This document shows, piece by piece, positions 12,060 through 19,316 of a DNA stretch of 19,316 nt (its first letter is position 1; each line of letters opens with the position of its first letter). Under the pieces are notes generated by a model. That model had not been told where the DNA came from. It saw nothing but the letters and a program-made list of their open reading frames with translations, and ran no database searches. A program made the translations under genes and the position numbers. Source of the stretch: a candidate division WWE3 bacterium (GTDB lineage Bacteria > Patescibacteriota > WWE3 > 9FT-COMBO-53-11); NCBI GenBank assembly GCA_030620855.1, contig JAUXIZ010000004.1:1-19316 (forward strand), written 5' to 3'.

Positions 12060-13324
12060 AATTTGAACCAGTAATTGGCCTGGAAGTGCATGTCCAGGTA
12101 AAAACTAAATCAAAGATGTTTTGCGGCTGTCCCGCAGATACTTTTGGCAAGGAGCCAAACAGCGCAACTTGTCCAGTTTGCCTCGGTTTGCCGGGGGCCC
12201 TTCCGGTTCCCAATCGAACTGCAGTAGAAAGGACCGTCCTTTTGGCCCAAGCTTTAAGCTGTGAAATTGCCGATTTTTCGCAGTTTGAGCGGAAAAATTA
12301 CTTCTACCCGGACCTTCCAAAAGGGTTCCAGATTAGCCAATATTCGGGTCCGATTGGAGTTTTGGGAAGTTTGGAAGGCGTTAAAATTACTCGAGTACAT
12401 CTTGAGGAGGATACGGGCAGGCTTGTGCACGAAAGCTCCACAACTTTGGTGGATTTTAACCGCTCGGGCGTGCCCTTGATCGAGATTGTGACGGAGCCGG
12501 TGTTTTCCGATCCTGCTTCCGCGAAAACCTTCCTAAAAGAGTTGAGAAAGTTGATTGTCCATCTTGGGGTTTCCGATGCGGATATGGAAAAGGGTTCAAT
12601 GCGGCTGGAAGCCAACGTTTCGCTTAAAAAAACCGGTGAAAAAACTCTCCCGCCGTATAAAGTGGAGCTTAAAAACATTAACTCTTTTGGTTTTACAGAA
12701 AAGGCGCTAAAGGTGGAGATTTCCCGTCAAGAAGAGATCCTTGCAAAAGGCGGAAGCGTTTCTCAGGAGACTCGGGGGTTTGACGAGAAGCGAGGTACAA
12801 CATTTTCTCAAAGAACAAAAGAAGAGGCCTTTGACTACAGGTACTTCCCGGAGCCGGATCTACCGCCTCTGACCTCAAAGTCTTTTAAAGTTTCAAAAAA
12901 GCTTGAGACGCCGAAGGAAATTAGAGAAAAGTATTTAAGCCTCGGGCTTTCCAAGCAGTATGCTGAAGTTCTTCTTTTGGACAAAAAGTTGGCGGAGATT
13001 TTTGATGGCCTTCTTAGTAGTTTAGAAGGCAAAGATGCGGCAAACATTGTTATTAACAGACGCTTTGGGGATCCCAAAAAACTAGGTGCAGAGGGTATTC
13101 TTAAGGCGTTAGGTAAAGAGGAGAAAAAAGAACTTTTATCTGAAGGGAAATTGCTTAAGGCTGCGGAGGAAGTAGTCCTTGACAACCAGGCCGCAGTAAG
13201 CGATTATGCATCAGGTAAGAAGGCCGCTTTGCAGTTTCTTTTGGGTCAGCTGATGAAAGAAACCAAAGGCCAAATTGATCCCAAGGAAGGAGCAAAAGTT
13301 TTAAAAGATTTGCTAAATGCCTGA
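12056..13324 (+). CDS. gatB: Asp-tRNA(Asn)/Glu-tRNA(Gln) amidotransferase subunit B
   Basis: GatB carries the kinase/transamidase cradle that activates the misacylated tRNA. It starts FEPVIGLEVHVQVKTKSKMF. Likely zinc ligands are C23, C25, C39 and C42. The conserved YFYPDLPKGFQISQY and HLEEDTGRL stretches, RSGVPLIEIVTEP and ELKNINSF follow. The C-terminal helical and YqeY-like tail regions are present (YASGKKAALQFLLGQLMKETKG near the end). At 422 residues it is about 50 shorter than most GatB, and the loss appears to be in the helical domain before the tail. It is coupled to the HEPN-like gene and to polA (8-nt overlap). Confidence 0.97.
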   Translation: MKFEPVIGLEVHVQVKTKSKMFCGCPADTFGKEPNSATCPVCLGLPGALPVPNRTAVERTVLLAQALSCEIADFSQFERKNYFYPDLPKGFQISQYSGPIGVLGSLEGVKITRVHLEEDTGRLVHESSTTLVDFNRSGVPLIEIVTEPVFSDPASAKTFLKELRKLIVHLGVSDADMEKGSMRLEANVSLKKTGEKTLPPYKVELKNINSFGFTEKALKVEISRQEEILAKGGSVSQETRGFDEKRGTTFSQRTKEEAFDYRYFPEPDLPPLTSKSFKVSKKLETPKEIREKYLSLGLSKQYAEVLLLDKKLAEIFDGLLSSLEGKDAANIVINRRFGDPKKLGAEGILKALGKEEKKELLSEGKLLKAAEEVVLDNQAAVSDYASGKKAALQFLLGQLMKETKGQIDPKEGAKVLKDLLNA

Positions 13325-15107
13325 GTTAAAACTTCTTGAACAAAAAACCAGCTACGAGCTTATAGACGATCCGCAAAAATTGGGGTTTGCAGTTGAGGAG
13401 CTTAAAAAGCACGATGTTTTAGCCGTCGACTTGGAGGCCACAAGTTTGGATCCCCACAATACAACTATTCTTCTTGTGCAAATAGGAACCCCGGAGAGGG
13501 CTTATGTTTTTGACGCGCGAAAGCTTGATCTTGCGCCTCTCAAAGAAATTCTTTCCAACGAGAAAATTTTAAAAATTGCCCAAAACGCAAAGTTTGACTA
13601 CGCCCATCTCAAACAAAATCTTGGGATCGAAATTGTAAACATTTTTGATACATTTTTGGCGGAGAGGATTTTGACCACAGGCATTAAAAGGGAAAATTCC
13701 CTAGGAGCGATTGCGCAAAAATATTTGGGGGTGGAGCTTGCCAAAGAAACCCGCGAAACTTTTGCCAACCATACCAGAGATTTCTCCAAAAAACAGCTTG
13801 ATTACGCTGCCTCCGATGTTCTGGTTCTTTTCCCTGTGTATAAAGCCCAAAATGAGGCTTTAAAGAAAGAAGGTTTGGACAAAATTGCCAACCTTGAATT
13901 TAAACTCGTCCCCGCGGTTGCGGAGATGGAGCTAAAGGGTTTTTTGATTGATGTTAAACGCTGGCGGGAGGTTATAACCGACTACCAAAAGAAAGCAAAG
14001 GAAGTTGCCCAAAAGATTCAAACGGAATTGCGTCCCCACTTTAACCACACACAAACGGATCTTTTTGGCAATAAGGCGGATGTTGTGAATCTAAATTCTC
14101 CTTCCCAAGTTTTGGACGCTTTTCGAAAAGTGGGGCTTGATCTACCGTCAACTGGCGAGGGCATACTTTCCCAGTATGACCACCCCTTGACTAAACTTTT
14201 GCTCGAATACCGTGGATACGAGAAGCTCATCACCGCCTTTGGGGAAAATCTGCTTTCAAAGATAAATAAGAAAACAAAACGAGTCCACCCCAATTATTTA
14301 CAAATCGGTGCAGATACCGGCCGTTTTGCCTGTTCCAACCCGAACCTCCAGCAAATCCCGACCGACTCCTTGTTTCGCAGGTGTTTTATCGTCGCGCCAG
14401 GTTATAAGTTGGTTATTGCGGACTACTCGCAAATCGAGCTAAGACTGCTGGCCGAGCTTTCCGGAGACCCCGTCTTTGTAAAGGCATTTAAAGATGACCA
14501 GGATCTTCATACCCTTACTGCTTCCCAAATGTTTGGTATCCCTATCAATAAGATCGATAAAGACACAAGATTCCAGGCCAAGTCCATAAACTTTGGGCTT
14601 ATGTACGGGCGCGGGGCAAGATCTCTTGGCGTCCAGCTTGGCGTGTCGGAGGATGCGGCAAAGCAGCTTCTTCAGAAATACTTCAAAAAATACAACCGAG
14701 TCGCCGCCTGGTTGGAAAAGGTGGCCAAAGAAGCGGTTCGGGTAGGATACAGCACAACTCTGGGCGGTAGAAAGAGGTACTACCAAAAAGCTAATCCTGG
14801 AGAGCCGGGGTGGGAAAGGCAGGTTGCCTATATTGAGCGCCAAGGCAAAAATACTCCAATCCAAGGAACTTCTGCGGATATGACCAAATTGGCTTTGATA
14901 TACGTGCGGGATCGGATAAGGCGCGAAGGGCTGGATGCAACTCCCATCCACACGGTTCATGATGAGATTGTGGTTGAGGCAAGGGAGGATCAAGCAAAAA
15001 GGACGGTTAAAATTGTGGGGGAAGAGATGAAAAGGGCGGGGGAGAGGTTTTTAAAGGAAGTTCCGGTTAAGGTTGACGCCGTAATTTCCGATGTTTGGGA
15101 GCATTGA
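13317..15107 (+). CDS. polA: DNA polymerase I, Klenow-like form (3'-5' exonuclease plus polymerase)
   Basis: A family A DNA polymerase for repair and Okazaki fragment processing. The 596 residues start directly with the DEDDy exonuclease domain: D38 and E40 (VDLEATSLD), D94 (NAKFDYAHLK), and Y163 with D167 (DYAASD). All appear intact. The polymerase domain has TGRFACSNPNLQQIP, motif A (DYSQIELRLLAELS), motif B (RFQAKSINFGLMYG) and motif C (HTVHDEIVVEA). The N-terminal 5' nuclease domain of the full-length enzyme is absent, and the start overlaps gatB, so this is the natural form rather than a broken gene. Primer removal must rely on a separate nuclease; RNase HII is encoded downstream at 17614. 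Confidence 0.97.
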   Translation: MPELKLLEQKTSYELIDDPQKLGFAVEELKKHDVLAVDLEATSLDPHNTTILLVQIGTPERAYVFDARKLDLAPLKEILSNEKILKIAQNAKFDYAHLKQNLGIEIVNIFDTFLAERILTTGIKRENSLGAIAQKYLGVELAKETRETFANHTRDFSKKQLDYAASDVLVLFPVYKAQNEALKKEGLDKIANLEFKLVPAVAEMELKGFLIDVKRWREVITDYQKKAKEVAQKIQTELRPHFNHTQTDLFGNKADVVNLNSPSQVLDAFRKVGLDLPSTGEGILSQYDHPLTKLLLEYRGYEKLITAFGENLLSKINKKTKRVHPNYLQIGADTGRFACSNPNLQQIPTDSLFRRCFIVAPGYKLVIADYSQIELRLLAELSGDPVFVKAFKDDQDLHTLTASQMFGIPINKIDKDTRFQAKSINFGLMYGRGARSLGVQLGVSEDAAKQLLQKYFKKYNRVAAWLEKVAKEAVRVGYSTTLGGRKRYYQKANPGEPGWERQVAYIERQGKNTPIQGTSADMTKLALIYVRDRIRREGLDATPIHTVHDEIVVEAREDQAKRTVKIVGEEMKRAGERFLKEVPVKVDAVISDVWEH

Positions 15108-15143
15108 GGTATTATTAGTAAATAGAGGAGCGGCTCCCTCACT

Positions 15144-15170
15144 TTAGCAGAGTACTCTTGACTTTGCTAA
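15144..15170. promoter_or_regulatory. CIRCE-like inverted repeat (candidate HrcA operator)
   Basis: The 27-bp element reads TTAGCAGAG, 9-nt spacer, CTTTGCTAA. CIRCE is TTAGCACTC-N9-GAGTGCTAA, so overall length, spacer and the outer six bases of both arms match exactly. The inner three bases differ but still pair (one G-T). The clpE -35 lies in its spacer and right arm, an ideal place for a repressor. HrcA control is inferred; hrcA is not in the window. Confidence 0.6.
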
Positions 15171-15185
15171 GGCGTGGTTTATACT
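15158..15185 (+). promoter_or_regulatory. Sigma-A-type promoter of the clpE-rplS-rnhB unit
   Basis: TTGACT (15158-15163) and TATACT (15180-15185) each match 5 of 6 consensus bases, with a 16-bp spacer. The predicted start near 15192 leaves a leader of about 10 nt without a clear Shine-Dalgarno sequence. The -35 overlaps the CIRCE-like repeat. Confidence 0.7.
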
Positions 15186-15201
15186 GGTTTTAAATAAAGA
15201 T

Positions 15202-17268
15202 ATGATTTGTCAAAACTGCGGGAAAAGACAAGCTGTTTTCCAGACTCAACAGTTGGTTAACGGGCGCCCTAGCATTATCTACCTTTGTGAGGTTTGTGCT
15301 GAGGAGGTTCGCTCCGGCGGGAGAAAGAGTTCCACGCTGGACCTTTATGGTCGGGATATTACCAAGCTTGCCGAAGAAGGCAAGTTGGACCCTGTTATTG
15401 GCCGTCAAAAGGAGATTGAGCGGGTTATCCACATACTTTCCAGAAGAACAAAAAACAACCCGGTTTTAATTGGCGACCCGGGAGTCGGAAAAACCGCGAT
15501 TGCGGAAGGTTTGGCTCAGCGGATTGTTGATGGATCAATCCCGGAAACTTTGCAGGGCAAAAGAATTATTGCTTTGGATCTGGCCCTCATGCTTGCTGGA
15601 GCTTCGCACCGGGGGGAATTTGAAGACCGGCTTAAAAAGGCCGTTGATGAGGTTGTGAAAGCCAAAGGCGAGATTATTCTTTTTATTGACGAGATGCACA
15701 CCATCGTCGGAGCCGGTGCGGCGCAGGGAGCAATTGATGCCGCAAACATGCTTAAGCCGCCTCTGGCGCGTGGAGAGCTGCAGTGCATCGGCGCTACAAC
15801 CTTGGATGAGTACCGCAAGCATGTGGAAAAAGACGGGGCTTTGGAGCGGAGGTTCCAGCCGGTAAAAGTCGAAGAACCGAGCCCTGAGGAGACTTTAGAG
15901 ATTCTCAAGGGTCTCCGCCCTTACTACGAGAACCATCACAGAGTCCGAGTTTCCGACAAAGCGCTTGAGATGGCGGTGGAGCTTTCCAGCCGCTACATTT
16001 CGGATAGATTTTTGCCGGATAAGGCTATTGATTTGCTTGATGAGGCATCCGCTAAAAAACGGCTTGATAATATAGTTTCCCGACCCCCAAAGTTAACTAA
16101 AATTTCCCGCGAGCTTAAAGACCTCCGGTCCAAACCAAGAAAGACCTTGGTTGAGATGGAGCACATTGAAGAACTTTCCGGTGCGCTCGATAAAGAGACC
16201 CAGGAGGCCGGGATTGATTTGGAGAGCATTCCAGAAGTTACCGATTCCGATATTGCTAAAGTTGTTGCTGCCATAACCGGCATTCCGGTTGAGGATCTTT
16301 CGGAAGACGAGCGTAAACGGCTGAGCAAGCTGGAGGACAGGCTGCATGAGCGGATTGTCGGGCAAGACGATGCCGTTTCTGCGGTTTCTTCCGCCATAAG
16401 GCGTGCCCGGGCCGGTCTTAAGGATCCGCACCGGCCGATCGGTTCTTTTATCTTCCTCGGTCCGACCGGGGTCGGCAAGACTGAGCTTGCCAAAGCTCTA
16501 GCCGAAGCGCTTTACGGAGATGAGGAGCTAATGATTCGCCTCGACATGTCTGAATATGCCGAGCGGCACACAGTTTCCCGGATGGTCGGATCACCCCCGG
16601 GATACGTCGGGTACGACGATGCCGGTCAGCTGACCGAAGCCGTAAGGCGGAAGCCTTTTTCGGTAATCCTTTTGGACGAAATCGAAAAAGCGCATCCGGA
16701 TGTGTTTAATATTCTTCTTCAGATTTTGGAAGATGGGCGCCTTACCGATTCCCATGGGCGAACCGTGGACTTTAAAAACACCATTCTTATTATGACCTCC
16801 AACATCGGTACAAGCGAAATTTCACAAATTGGAGTTGGGTTTGGCGGTGACAAGGATTCCCAGCGGGATTTTGATGAGCTTAAGGATAACCTCATGTCTA
16901 AGCTTCAAAAAAGCTTCCGCCCCGAGTTTTTGAACAGAGTTGATGAGGTTGTGGTTTTCCACTCTCTCAGCCAAAAACAGGTTCGGAAAATCGCTGATCT
17001 TCTCATCGAAAGAAGCGGGCAGCTTCTTGCTTCGCAAGGGCTTAAGCTTGAAGCTTCTAAAAAAGCAAGGGATTTCTTGGCGAAGAAGGGTTTTGATCCG
17101 GATATGGGTGCCCGCCCCTTGAGGCGTTTGATCCAAAAGGAAATTGAGAACCCGGTGTCAAACGGGATTGTGTCCGGCGATTACAAGAAAGGAGATACCG
17201 TTGCGGTTGATTTGGCCGGTGGTAAACTGGTCTTTAAAGTTAAAAAAGGTGTTCGGATTAAAGTCTAA
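15202..17268 (+). CDS. clpE: ClpE-like AAA+ unfoldase with N-terminal zinc finger
   Basis: A Hsp100 ATPase that unfolds proteins, probably for ClpP. The 688 residues begin with a Cys4 zinc finger (C3, C6, C29, C32) as in ClpE, instead of the double Clp N-domain of ClpC. AAA module 1 has Walker A GDPGVGKT (91-98) and Walker B ILFIDEMH. The middle domain is short. AAA module 2 has Walker A GPTGVGKT (420-427), Walker B VILLDEIEKAH and the NRVDE sensor region. The VGF tripeptide (545-547) fits a ClpP-docking loop. ATG 15202 has no clear Shine-Dalgarno sequence. A promoter and a CIRCE-like operator lie just upstream, indicating heat or stress control. It overlaps rplS by one base (TAATG). It could also be called ClpC. 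Confidence 0.93.
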   Translation: MICQNCGKRQAVFQTQQLVNGRPSIIYLCEVCAEEVRSGGRKSSTLDLYGRDITKLAEEGKLDPVIGRQKEIERVIHILSRRTKNNPVLIGDPGVGKTAIAEGLAQRIVDGSIPETLQGKRIIALDLALMLAGASHRGEFEDRLKKAVDEVVKAKGEIILFIDEMHTIVGAGAAQGAIDAANMLKPPLARGELQCIGATTLDEYRKHVEKDGALERRFQPVKVEEPSPEETLEILKGLRPYYENHHRVRVSDKALEMAVELSSRYISDRFLPDKAIDLLDEASAKKRLDNIVSRPPKLTKISRELKDLRSKPRKTLVEMEHIEELSGALDKETQEAGIDLESIPEVTDSDIAKVVAAITGIPVEDLSEDERKRLSKLEDRLHERIVGQDDAVSAVSSAIRRARAGLKDPHRPIGSFIFLGPTGVGKTELAKALAEALYGDEELMIRLDMSEYAERHTVSRMVGSPPGYVGYDDAGQLTEAVRRKPFSVILLDEIEKAHPDVFNILLQILEDGRLTDSHGRTVDFKNTILIMTSNIGTSEISQIGVGFGGDKDSQRDFDELKDNLMSKLQKSFRPEFLNRVDEVVVFHSLSQKQVRKIADLLIERSGQLLASQGLKLEASKKARDFLAKKGFDPDMGARPLRRLIQKEIENPVSNGIVSGDYKKGDTVAVDLAGGKLVFKVKKGVRIKV

Positions 17269-17612
17269 TGGAAGCCAAAAAAAAGAAGAAGGAAAAGGAA
17301 GAACCCAAGAAGTCTCAAACTCCGGATTTTAAGTCGGGAGACATTATCCGGGTTCATTACAAGATAAAAGAGGAAGACAAGGAGCGGGTGCAGCTTTTTG
17401 AAGGCGTTTTAATAGCCCAAAAGGGCTCCGGTACTTCCAAAACCATCACCGTCAGAAAAATCGCCGCCGCCGGAATCGCAGTTGAGCGGATCTTCCCGCT
17501 CCATTCCCCAAACTTGGAGAAACTCGAGGTTGTAAAGCAGGGCAAAGCCCGCCGGGCAAAGCTTTACTACCTTAGAGATCTTCCAACTCTTAAGTCGGTC
17601 AAAACTCGTTAA
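17268..17612 (+). CDS. rplS: 50S ribosomal protein L19 with Lys-rich N-terminus
   Basis: A large-subunit protein at the 30S-50S interface. The family core is clear: PDFKSGDIIRVHYKIKE, then RVQLFEGVLIAQKG, TITVRKIAAAGIAVERIFPLHSP and the segment VVKQGKARRAKLYYLRDL. The usual N-terminal helix before PDF is replaced by a low-complexity stretch of Lys, Glu and Pro (residues 1-19). ATG 17268 shares its A with the clpE stop (TAATG), so translation is coupled to that of the unfoldase. The total of 114 residues is normal. Confidence 0.96.
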   Translation: MEAKKKKKEKEEPKKSQTPDFKSGDIIRVHYKIKEEDKERVQLFEGVLIAQKGSGTSKTITVRKIAAAGIAVERIFPLHSPNLEKLEVVKQGKARRAKLYYLRDLPTLKSVKTR

Positions 17613-17613
17613 G

Positions 17614-18231
17614 GTGGCAAAGCAGAAGTTCCCCGATTTTTCGCATGAGAAAGAGCTTTGGGCAAGCGGAGTTGAGCTTGTTGCCGGGTTGGATGAGGCG
17701 GGGCGGGGAGCTTTGGCCGGTCCGGTTTTTGCCGCTTCCATTATTTTCCCCAAAGATGTAAAGCTAGCTTTTAAGGTCAATGACTCCAAGAAACTTACAC
17801 CGCAAAAAAGAGAAGAGCTTGCTCCTCTTATAACGGGAAGAGCACTTGCCTGGTCTGTGGGGAGTGCTGAAGTTTGGGAAATAGAAGAGTTAGGGATAAA
17901 TGGAGCTTCCGAGCTTGCAATGCAGAAGGCCTTTGAGGGGATGGGCCTTGATCCCCATAAGGTTTTGATCGATTACTTCAAGGTTTCCTTTCTTTCAGCG
18001 AAAAAGCAAATTCCCATAAAGTTTGGCGACACCTTATCATCCACCATAGCGGCGGCTTCTATTTTGGCCAAGGTATTTCGGGATAGGCATATGGTGAAGC
18101 TTTCCGAATCTCACCCGCGGTACGGATTTGATTCTCATAAAGGATACGCGACCGAGCTCCACCGTGAAATGTTGATTAAACACGGTCCCTGCGAAGTTCA
18201 CAGGGATAGTTTTCTTTCCAAAATCGTATAA
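17614..18231 (+). CDS. rnhB: Ribonuclease HII
   Basis: The enzyme cuts RNA in RNA-DNA hybrids and single ribonucleotides in DNA. The 205 residues hold the DEDD metal site: D27 and E28 in GLDEAGRGALAGPV, D120 in VLIDYF and D157 in FRDRH. Other family marks are VNDSKKLTPQKREEL, TIAAASILAKV and YGFDSHKGYAT. The start is GTG 17614, 1 nt after the rplS stop. The rplS-rnhB pairing is common in bacteria. With a Klenow-type Pol A in the window, this enzyme may matter for primer removal. Confidence 0.97.
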   Translation: MAKQKFPDFSHEKELWASGVELVAGLDEAGRGALAGPVFAASIIFPKDVKLAFKVNDSKKLTPQKREELAPLITGRALAWSVGSAEVWEIEELGINGASELAMQKAFEGMGLDPHKVLIDYFKVSFLSAKKQIPIKFGDTLSSTIAAASILAKVFRDRHMVKLSESHPRYGFDSHKGYATELHREMLIKHGPCEVHRDSFLSKIV

Positions 18232-18238
18232 AAAGAAA

Positions 18239-18265
18239 ACGCGAGGGAGCAGGATGCCCTCGCGT
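18239..18265 (-). terminator. Rho-independent terminator of the minus-strand metallopeptidase-like gene
   Basis: ACGCGAGGG (18239-18247) pairs with CCCTCGCGT (18257-18265) in a 9-bp stem. Read on minus it is followed by TTTTCTTTTT, a good U-tract. On plus no U-tract follows, so it would be a weak stop for rnhB. Confidence 0.8.
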
Positions 18266-18277
18266 ATGTGTCTTAGG

Positions 18278-19315
18278 TTAAGCCAGTTCTCTCCTTAGAA
18301 TTTGCGCCAGCCTCGGGATTGCAGTGTCCCGATCGAAAACATCGTCCTTAGCGATGTAATTCCGACCTTCCCGCAACGCTTCCTTGAAGGAAAGATATGG
18401 TATCAGCAGGTAGTGGTAATCCGGAGCCCCGAACACGAAGTAGTCAGGTGCAAACTCCGTTTCCATACTCTTCTGGTACTTTTCTTCGATCTTCTTAGCT
18501 ACATCTTCGGGGAATAGGCTATAGACCAGCTCTGCCCAAAGATCGCGTTGACCGGTCCAGCGTGCCTTTACGTACCCGGTGTAAGCGGCCAGGATTTTCA
18601 GAATCCGATAGAGAGATATCTCGTGATTTTTGTCTCCCGCCAGAGCCAAGGCTGCGTTCGTTTCCAGACCAAGCGTTGTGATGATGGTCTCGTTGCCTGC
18701 ACCTATCCCAGCCAGCACATGACAAATTTCGTGGGCCAGGTGGGAGTAGGCAGCGCATTCACCCTTGGCGCTTTGACTGATTCGAACGACTCCAAACCCA
18801 ACGTGTGTTGAGTTGCCTTCACCCTTGCCAAAGTAGGCCTCGCGGAAATCCAGGGAAAATTTTTCCTGAAAGTACGGGAGAGATTTGGCGCGGGGGAGGA
18901 TCAGTTGGGCTTGCGCCATCAGATCCTCGTCGAAGGTAAGGGGAACGTGGAGATGCTCCATAGCCTGTTGGGCGAAGTGAAGTTTCTCCAAATCGTCCAG
19001 AATCTCCTCAAGGGGAAGATAGTGGAGGATCCGAGCCCTTTTTGCACTTCCTTGTGCGCTGGGTAACTCATCACTCCGTTCCTTTCGGCATTTTAAGCAA
19101 TACTCCACAAACTCGTCCAAAGGAGCGAGTATGTCGAGCTGATATTCTCCGTCGACGTACCGTCCGCAGCCGATTTTGCCGTCCGGATCCGTTTGAAAGC
19201 AGCAGATCGGGGCTTCGTCGTCCCCGCCTTTTTGGAGGATCGCTTGGACAATTAGTAGTTGATGATCTACCTCGTTTAGAAGCCCTTCGAGATCGGAAGG
19301 GGAGATCTTTCCTTG
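18278..19315 (-). CDS. Putative zinc metallopeptidase (HExxH-x18-E), N-terminus beyond the window
   Basis: I do not recognise the family. The frame is open from the right edge to TAA 18278-18280, 345 visible residues. The only in-frame start codon visible is a TTG at 19120, so the gene most likely begins outside the window. HEICH (18733-18719) lies in a helix LAHEICHVLAG; a Glu follows after 18 residues (18664-18662, in GLETNAAL). HExxH-x18-E is the zinc site spacing of gluzincin peptidases. The N-terminal part is Cys-rich (ICC, IGCG and YCLKC), perhaps a second metal site. No signal peptide or membrane segment is visible in the part shown. Peptidase activity is inferred from the motif alone. 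Confidence 0.72.
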   Translation of the reverse strand, partial: QGKISPSDLEGLLNEVDHQLLIVQAILQKGGDDEAPICCFQTDPDGKIGCGRYVDGEYQLDILAPLDEFVEYCLKCRKERSDELPSAQGSAKRARILHYLPLEEILDDLEKLHFAQQAMEHLHVPLTFDEDLMAQAQLILPRAKSLPYFQEKFSLDFREAYFGKGEGNSTHVGFGVVRISQSAKGECAAYSHLAHEICHVLAGIGAGNETIITTLGLETNAALALAGDKNHEISLYRILKILAAYTGYVKARWTGQRDLWAELVYSLFPEDVAKKIEEKYQKSMETEFAPDYFVFGAPDYHYLLIPYLSFKEALREGRNYIAKDDVFDRDTAIPRLAQILRRELA

Positions 19316-19316
19316 A

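Noticed and set aside
1..19316. CRISPR arrays, insertion sequences, rRNA genes or phage genes
   Set aside because: No repeated spacer pattern, transposase motif, terminal inverted repeat, rRNA segment or phage structural protein was seen.

Overview
The window looks like a stretch of a small-genome bacterium, most likely a member of the Candidate Phyla Radiation (Patescibacteria). The grounds are: very tight packing; several proteins at or below the short end of their families (GatB, ROK kinase, L21); a DNA polymerase I without its 5' nuclease domain; and few Shine-Dalgarno sequences. TGA is used as a stop (gatC, gatB, polA, ROK kinase), so this is not a UGA-glycine lineage such as Gracilibacteria/SR1. 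Placement below that level is a guess; Microgenomates-like is plausible.

Layout. Position 1-91 is the tail of an unknown gene. A possibly folded 216-bp gap leads into a CobO-type ATP:corrinoid adenosyltransferase (308-832), which faces a sigma-70 family factor across a bidirectional terminator. The sigma factor (856-1764, minus) diverges from ileS (1842-4745). ileS starts a translation operon with rplU and rplL27-type rpmA (to 5342), which meets signal peptidase I tail to tail with shared CTAG stops. tRNA-Val then leads directly into a Wzx/MATE-type flippase (6056-7294). On the minus strand lies ROK sugar kinase, tRNA-Thr, then a membrane-anchored Ig-like protein (8974 down to 7285). tRNA-Asp and tRNA-Gly (9041-9194) precede lemA. 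A tightly coupled operon gatC-gatA-HEPN-like gene-gatB-polA runs from 9968 to 15107. A ClpE-like ATPase with its own promoter and CIRCE-like operator is followed by rplS and rnhB (to 18231). The right edge holds a minus-strand gene with a gluzincin-type zinc metallopeptidase motif that runs off the window.

Functional themes. Most genes serve translation and its quality: IleRS, L21, L27, L19, the GatCAB amidotransferase, four tRNAs and the ClpE unfoldase. RNase HII and Pol A handle replication and repair. LepB, the flippase, LemA and the Ig-like protein build the cell envelope.

Most notable signals. (1) A 27-bp CIRCE-like inverted repeat overlaps the clpE promoter. (2) A HEPN-like protein with an RNALVH motif sits inside the gatCAB operon. 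(3) -10 boxes lie only 6-8 nt before the start codons of four first-in-operon genes, which suggests leaderless transcripts. (4) Two tRNAs are each followed, exactly 5 nt after their CCA, by the start codon of a membrane protein gene. (5) The sigma factor has substitutions at positions that contact promoters in the E. coli protein. (6) An unassigned HExxH-x18-E protein occupies the right edge.
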